Notes under the pieces: model-generated | What the model saw: the letters and a program-made list of their open reading frames with translations, nothing else | What the model was told of the DNA's origin: nothing | The model's database searches: none | NCBI GenBank assembly: GCA_052093225.1 | Contig: JBQDDG010000017.1 | Location: forward strand, 1 to 64,000 | Source of the DNA: JB111 sp052093225 | GTDB lineage: Bacteria > Actinomycetota > Actinomycetes > Actinomycetales > Actinomycetaceae | Direction of reading: 5' to 3' | Length of the DNA: 64,000 bases | Part shown: positions 60,744 to 64,000 of the stretch, piece by piece | Layout of the letters: the number at the start of each line of letters is the position of its first letter | Numbering within the stretch: the stretch's first letter is position 1 | Position numbers and translations under genes: made by a program

Positions 60744-63209
60744 ATGGAGCTCCACGCTGAGACGACCGAGACAGACGTGAACGAGACCTACCGGCTGGAC
60801 GACGACACCGTCGCCGCCATTGACGCCTGGTGGCGGGCGTCGAACTACCTGGCTGTCGGCCAGATCTACCTCATGGACAACGCGCTGCTGCGGCGGCCGC
60901 TCGAGCCGCAGGACATCAAGCCGCGGCTCCTCGGCCACTGGGGCACGTCCCCGGGCCAGAACTTCCTCTACGCGCACCTCAACCACCACATCATCGAGCG
61001 CGACCTGGACGCGATCTACCTCAGCGGGCCCGGCCACGGCGGGCCGTCCCTGGTGGCCGCGTCCTGGCTCGAGGGCACGTACTCGGAGGTCTACTCCCAC
61101 GTCGGGCCGGACGAGCGCGGCGTCAACGAACTCTTCCGCCAGTTCTCCTTCCCCGGCGGCGTGCCGAGCCACGTCGCGCCCGAGACGCCGGGATCGATAC
61201 ACGAGGGCGGCGAGCTCGGCTACGTGCTCTCCCACGCCTACGGTGCGGCGTTCGACAACCCGGGGATGATCGCCGTCGCGGTGATCGGCGACGGCGAGGC
61301 CGAGACGGGCCCGCTCGCCACCGCCTGGCACGGCAACAAGTTCCTCGACCCGGGTGTGGACGGCACGGTGCTGCCGATCCTCCACCTCAACGGCTACAAG
61401 ATCGCCAACCCCACGCTCTTCGACCGCATCCCGCGCGACGAGCTGGAAGCGCTGATGGTCGGGTACGGGCACAAGCCGTACTTCTTCGAGGGCGGCTTCG
61501 ACGACGAGGACCCCGCCGAGACGCACCGCCGCTTCAGCGCGCTGCTCGCCGAGGTCCTCGACGAGATCGCCTCGATCCGGGCCGCCGCCGCCGACGGCTC
61601 GCTGACCGCCCGCCCCCGCTGGCCCATGATCGTCTTCCGCACCCCGAAGGGCTGGACGGGGCCGAAGGAGATCGACGGGCAGAAGGTCGAGGGCACGTGG
61701 CGCAGCCACCAGGTCCCGATGAACCACGTCCGCGGCAACGACGAGTACACGCGGCTCCTCGAGGACTGGATGCGGAGCTACCGGCCCGAGGAGCTCTTCG
61801 ACGAGGACGGCCGGGTCGTCGACCTCGTGGCGCGGAACAACCCCGAGGGTGAGCGCCGCATGAGCGCCAACCCGCACGCGAACGGCGGCACCCTCACCCG
61901 GGATCTCGACCTGCCGGACTTCCGCGAGCACGCCGTGGATGTGCCCGCACCGGGCGGCACCATGGGTGAGGCGACGCGCCAGCTCGGCAGCTGGCTCGCG
62001 GAGGTCCTGGACCGCAACCGCACGAACTTCCGGGTGTTCGGGCCGGACGAGACGGCGTCGAACCGGCTGTCCGCGACCGTCGACGTCGCCGGCAAGACCT
62101 GGCAGGCGGAGACCGTGGACACCGACGTCGACCTGTCCCGCACCGGCCGCGTGATGGAGGTCCTCTCCGAGCACCAGGTCCAGGGCTGGCTCGAGGGCTA
62201 CCTGCTCACCGGCCGGCACGGGCTGCTCAACAGCTACGAGGCCTTCGTGCACATCGTCGACTCGATGTTCAACCAGCACGCCAAGTGGCTCGACGCCAGC
62301 CTCGACATCCCGTGGCGGGTACCGATCCCGTCGCTCAACTACCTGCTGTCCTCCCACGTGTGGCGCCAGGACCACAACGGCTTCTCCCACCAGGACCCGG
62401 GGTTCCTCGACGTCGTGATGAACAAGACGGCCGACGTCACGCGGATCTACCTGCCGCCGGACGCCAACACCCTGCTGTCGACGTTCGACCACGTCCTGCG
62501 CAGCAAGGGCTACGTCAACGTCGTCGTCGCGGGCAAGCAGCCCAACCCGCAGTGGCTGACGATGGAGGAGGCCGAGCTCCACTGCGCGCGCGGCATCGGC
62601 ATCTGGGACTGGGCCGGCACCGAGGAGAAGGGCGTCAAGCCCGACGTCGTCATCGGGTGCGCCGGGGACATCCCCACGATGGAGGCGATCGCCGCGGCCG
62701 GCGTGCTCGCGGAGGCGCTGCCGGACCTGAAGATCCGGCTCGTCAACGTCGTCGACCTCATGCGCCTGCAGGACGAGCGCGAGCACCCGCACGGGCTCAG
62801 TCACCGGGACTTCGACGCCCTGTTCACCACCGACCGCCCGGTGATCTTCGCGTTCCACGGCTACCCGACGCTCGTCCACCGCCTCACCTACCGGCGGACG
62901 AACCACTCGAACATCCACGTGCGCGGGTTCAAGGAGGAGGGCAGCACGACGACGCCCTTCAACATGCTCATGGTCAACGACCTCGACCGGTACCGGCTCG
63001 CCATCGACGTCATCGACCGGGTACCCGGGCTGGCCGAGCGTGCGGCCGGGCTGCGCCAGGAGCTCCTCGACACCCGTCAGCGCGCGCTGCGGTACGCCCG
63101 CACCTACGGCGAGGACCTGCCCGAGGTCGCGGAGTGGACGTTCAAGGACGGCCGCGGCGCCGAGATCCGGCTCGGCTCCACGGACGACACCGGGGGCGAC
63201 AACGACTGA
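60744..63209 (+). CDS. xfp: Phosphoketolase (xylulose-5-phosphate/fructose-6-phosphate)
   Basis: The protein has 821 residues, the standard length. Thiamine-diphosphate enzyme: AIYLSGPGHGGPSLVAASWL, VAVIGDGEAETGPLATAWHG, RVFGPDETASNRL, SHVWRQDHNGFSHQDPGFLD and RGFKEEGSTTTPFNM. It splits xylulose 5-phosphate or fructose 6-phosphate with phosphate to acetyl phosphate. ATG 60744 is preceded by CTGGAGAC. No acetate kinase gene is adjacent. The gene is complete and lies between decayed sequence and a tRNA-linked element. Confidence 0.96.
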   Translation: MELHAETTETDVNETYRLDDDTVAAIDAWWRASNYLAVGQIYLMDNALLRRPLEPQDIKPRLLGHWGTSPGQNFLYAHLNHHIIERDLDAIYLSGPGHGGPSLVAASWLEGTYSEVYSHVGPDERGVNELFRQFSFPGGVPSHVAPETPGSIHEGGELGYVLSHAYGAAFDNPGMIAVAVIGDGEAETGPLATAWHGNKFLDPGVDGTVLPILHLNGYKIANPTLFDRIPRDELEALMVGYGHKPYFFEGGFDDEDPAETHRRFSALLAEVLDEIASIRAAAADGSLTARPRWPMIVFRTPKGWTGPKEIDGQKVEGTWRSHQVPMNHVRGNDEYTRLLEDWMRSYRPEELFDEDGRVVDLVARNNPEGERRMSANPHANGGTLTRDLDLPDFREHAVDVPAPGGTMGEATRQLGSWLAEVLDRNRTNFRVFGPDETASNRLSATVDVAGKTWQAETVDTDVDLSRTGRVMEVLSEHQVQGWLEGYLLTGRHGLLNSYEAFVHIVDSMFNQHAKWLDASLDIPWRVPIPSLNYLLSSHVWRQDHNGFSHQDPGFLDVVMNKTADVTRIYLPPDANTLLSTFDHVLRSKGYVNVVVAGKQPNPQWLTMEEAELHCARGIGIWDWAGTEEKGVKPDVVIGCAGDIPTMEAIAAAGVLAEALPDLKIRLVNVVDLMRLQDEREHPHGLSHRDFDALFTTDRPVIFAFHGYPTLVHRLTYRRTNHSNIHVRGFKEEGSTTTPFNMLMVNDLDRYRLAIDVIDRVPGLAERAAGLRQELLDTRQRALRYARTYGEDLPEVAEWTFKDGRGAEIRLGSTDDTGGDND

Positions 63210-63220
63210 CCCCCTCCCGG

Positions 63221-63289
63221 CGAGTGAGCGCGCTTCTGTCTCGCGAGTGAGCGCCGTTCTGTCCGGCGGGTGAGCGCTCGTGCGCGCCG
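63221..63289. repeat. 23-bp tandem repeat downstream of phosphoketolase
   Basis: Units start at 63221, 63244 and 63267: CGAGTGAGCG, CGAGTGAGCG and CGGGTGAGCG, the first two also sharing TTCTGTC. The core CGAGTGAG is the same as in the upstream 22-bp array. The remaining bases to tRNA-Leu show no gene. Confidence 0.82.
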
Positions 63290-63434
63290 CGAGAAGGCGC
63301 ACGGCGCCGTCGGACTCGCGGTGGCGCCGTCGTCGCGGTGTGCGGGATCACCACGGGGACGCCCGGATCCGGGGGCTTCTCGCGGATCGCGGGTGATAGT
63401 CTCCTCTACGCTGTTTGCCGCAGTACAACAGCTC

Positions 63435-63518
63435 GCGCGAGTGGCGGAATTGGCAGACGCGCACGGTTCAGGTCCGTGTGCCCGAAAGGGCGTGGGGGTT
63501 CAAGTCCCCCCTCGCGCA
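63435..63518 (+). tRNA. tRNA-Leu (anticodon CAG)
   Basis: An 84-nt class II tRNA. Acceptor GCGCGAG pairs with CTCGCGC, the anticodon loop TTCAGGT gives CAG, a long variable arm (TGCCCGAAAGGGCGT) is present and the T-arm is GGGTTCAAGTCCC. CCA is not encoded. Its 3' end is the likely integration site of the adjacent element. Confidence 0.96.
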
Positions 63519-63533
63519 CAGGTTGAAAACAGC

Positions 63534-63567
63534 CTCTGACCTGGGAGTTTAGGCTCCCAGGTCAGAG
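63534..63567. terminator. Terminator hairpin after tRNA-Leu
   Basis: CTCTGACCTGGGAG (63534-63547) and CTCCCAGGTCAGAG (63554-63567) form a perfect 14-bp stem with a six-base loop, followed by TTGTTTCT. It can end both the tRNA and the convergent integrase transcripts. Confidence 0.88.
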
Positions 63568-63609
63568 TTGTTTCTGGGCCATGGGGCGAAATATGGGGCA
63601 AGCTCATGT

Positions 63610-64000
63610 TCACGCCTCGGAGAGTTGCCGCGCTAGCTCATCGATGGCCGACCGCTGCATGGTCGGGGTGACGTGGCTGTAGATGTTCATCGTTGTGGTG
63701 ATGGTGGTGTGCCCCAGCCGCTCCTGGACCACTTTGGGGTGAGTGCCCCTTTCCAGAAGCTGGGTGGCGTGGGTATGGCGCAGCCCCTTGATAGTGACTC
63801 GGTGAATGTCCGGGTGGGCTGCTGTGAGCCAGTCAAGGCGTCGGCTCCACCGGGAGGTGATCGCATCAGGTGAGCGAAGTTGGCCGTCGTCATCTCCGAA
63901 AACGTAGGCGTCTGCCTTGGCAAGCTGGAATGACAGCTCGGCGCGCTTGACCTTGTAGGACGCCAGGATTTGCAGAGTTTCATCGTCTACGTCGATCACC
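63610..64000 (-). CDS. Tyrosine recombinase/phage integrase (N-terminal part outside window)
   Basis: About 130 C-terminal residues are visible and the frame runs to the window edge. VTIKGLRHTHATQLLERGTH holds the Arg-x-x-His pair, VVQERLGHTTITTTMNIYSH the late histidine and the nucleophilic tyrosine. First catalytic arginine lies outside. It integrates and excises the element at tRNA-Leu. Codon use and GC are unlike the neighbours, supporting transfer. Confidence 0.93.
   Translation of the reverse strand, partial: VIDVDDETLQILASYKVKRAELSFQLAKADAYVFGDDDGQLRSPDAITSRWSRRLDWLTAAHPDIHRVTIKGLRHTHATQLLERGTHPKVVQERLGHTTITTTMNIYSHVTPTMQRSAIDELARQLSEA

Larger units (their letters stand above)
63519..64000. 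mobile_element. Left end of an integrated element at tRNA-Leu (continues past window)
   Basis: An integrase gene pointing at the tRNA 3' end, from which it is separated by ~90 bp, plus noticeably lower GC than the rest of the window, is the usual layout of a tRNA-integrated prophage or ICE. Only one end is visible. The attachment core probably lies within the T-arm/acceptor end of the tRNA gene; the duplicate copy must be beyond the window. Confidence 0.7.

Overview
The window is the replication-origin region of a high-GC actinobacterial chromosome, most likely a member of the Micrococcales. I cannot fix the genus from sequence alone. The gene order rpmH-dnaA-dnaN-gnd-recF-dciA-gyrB-gyrA-DUF3566, with parAB, rsmG, jag, yidC, yidD and rnpA on one side and the pknB/pbpA/rodA/pstP/FHA block on the other, is the classic actinobacterial oriC neighbourhood. 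GTG starts and four-base stop/start overlaps are frequent. A CTG start (4893) and leaderless promoters (15717, 39149) also appear.

Layout. 1-11.7 kb, + strand: envelope and redox genes (DUF6049 protein, lipid II flippase MurJ, a separate pseudokinase, thioredoxin reductase and thioredoxin, an aminotransferase, a D-Ala-D-Ala-ligase-like enzyme). 11.8-19.5 kb, mostly - strand: parB and parA, a 1.6-kb noncoding island with seven parS-like sites, an ArsR-type regulator, then rsmG, jag, yidC, yidD, rnpA and rpmH. 19.5-31.5 kb: dnaA, a compact oriC (21380-21815), dnaN, gnd, recF, dciA, gyrB, gyrA and a DUF3566 membrane protein, closed by a 22-bp perfect inverted repeat. 31.7-33.7 kb: tRNA-Ile, a DLW-39 protein and tRNA-Ala. 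Next come a TOPRIM protein and a HemK-like methyltransferase that flank a 100-N gap inside a 15-bp repeat and seem to share one reading phase across it. 33.7-42.5 kb: accessory metabolism and regulation (YcaQ-like winged helix, TetR plus ABC exporter, three cupins, VOC protein, 7Fe ferredoxin, lipoprotein, LLM flavin enzyme, F420/NADP-type reductase). 42.5-56.9 kb: cell-envelope and division genes (PpiA, rhomboid, CrgA, DUF881, class E sortase, glutamine amidotransferase, PknB, PknA, PbpA, RodA, PstP, FhaB, FhaA). 56.9-60.7 kb: a decayed, repeat-rich stretch with an AbiEi/DUF559-like gene and an out-of-frame junction of a LuxR/MalT-type ATPase fragment with a surface-protein fragment. 60.7-63.2 kb: phosphoketolase. 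63.4-64 kb: tRNA-Leu(CAG) and the end of an integrated element with its tyrosine recombinase, running off the window.

How it fits together. Origin firing (DnaA boxes, oriC, DnaN), origin segregation (ParAB-parS) and Ser/Thr-kinase control of peptidoglycan synthesis (PknA/B, PstP, FhaA/B, PbpA, RodA, MurJ and its pseudokinase) sit within 60 kb. The main unexplained structures are a regularly spaced DnaA-box-like cluster between two convergent genes at 45 kb that shares a motif with oriC, the apparent TOPRIM-(GAEPH)n-methyltransferase fusion across the gap, and several intergenic tandem-repeat families. Most of these have periods that are not multiples of three, so they are not coding.
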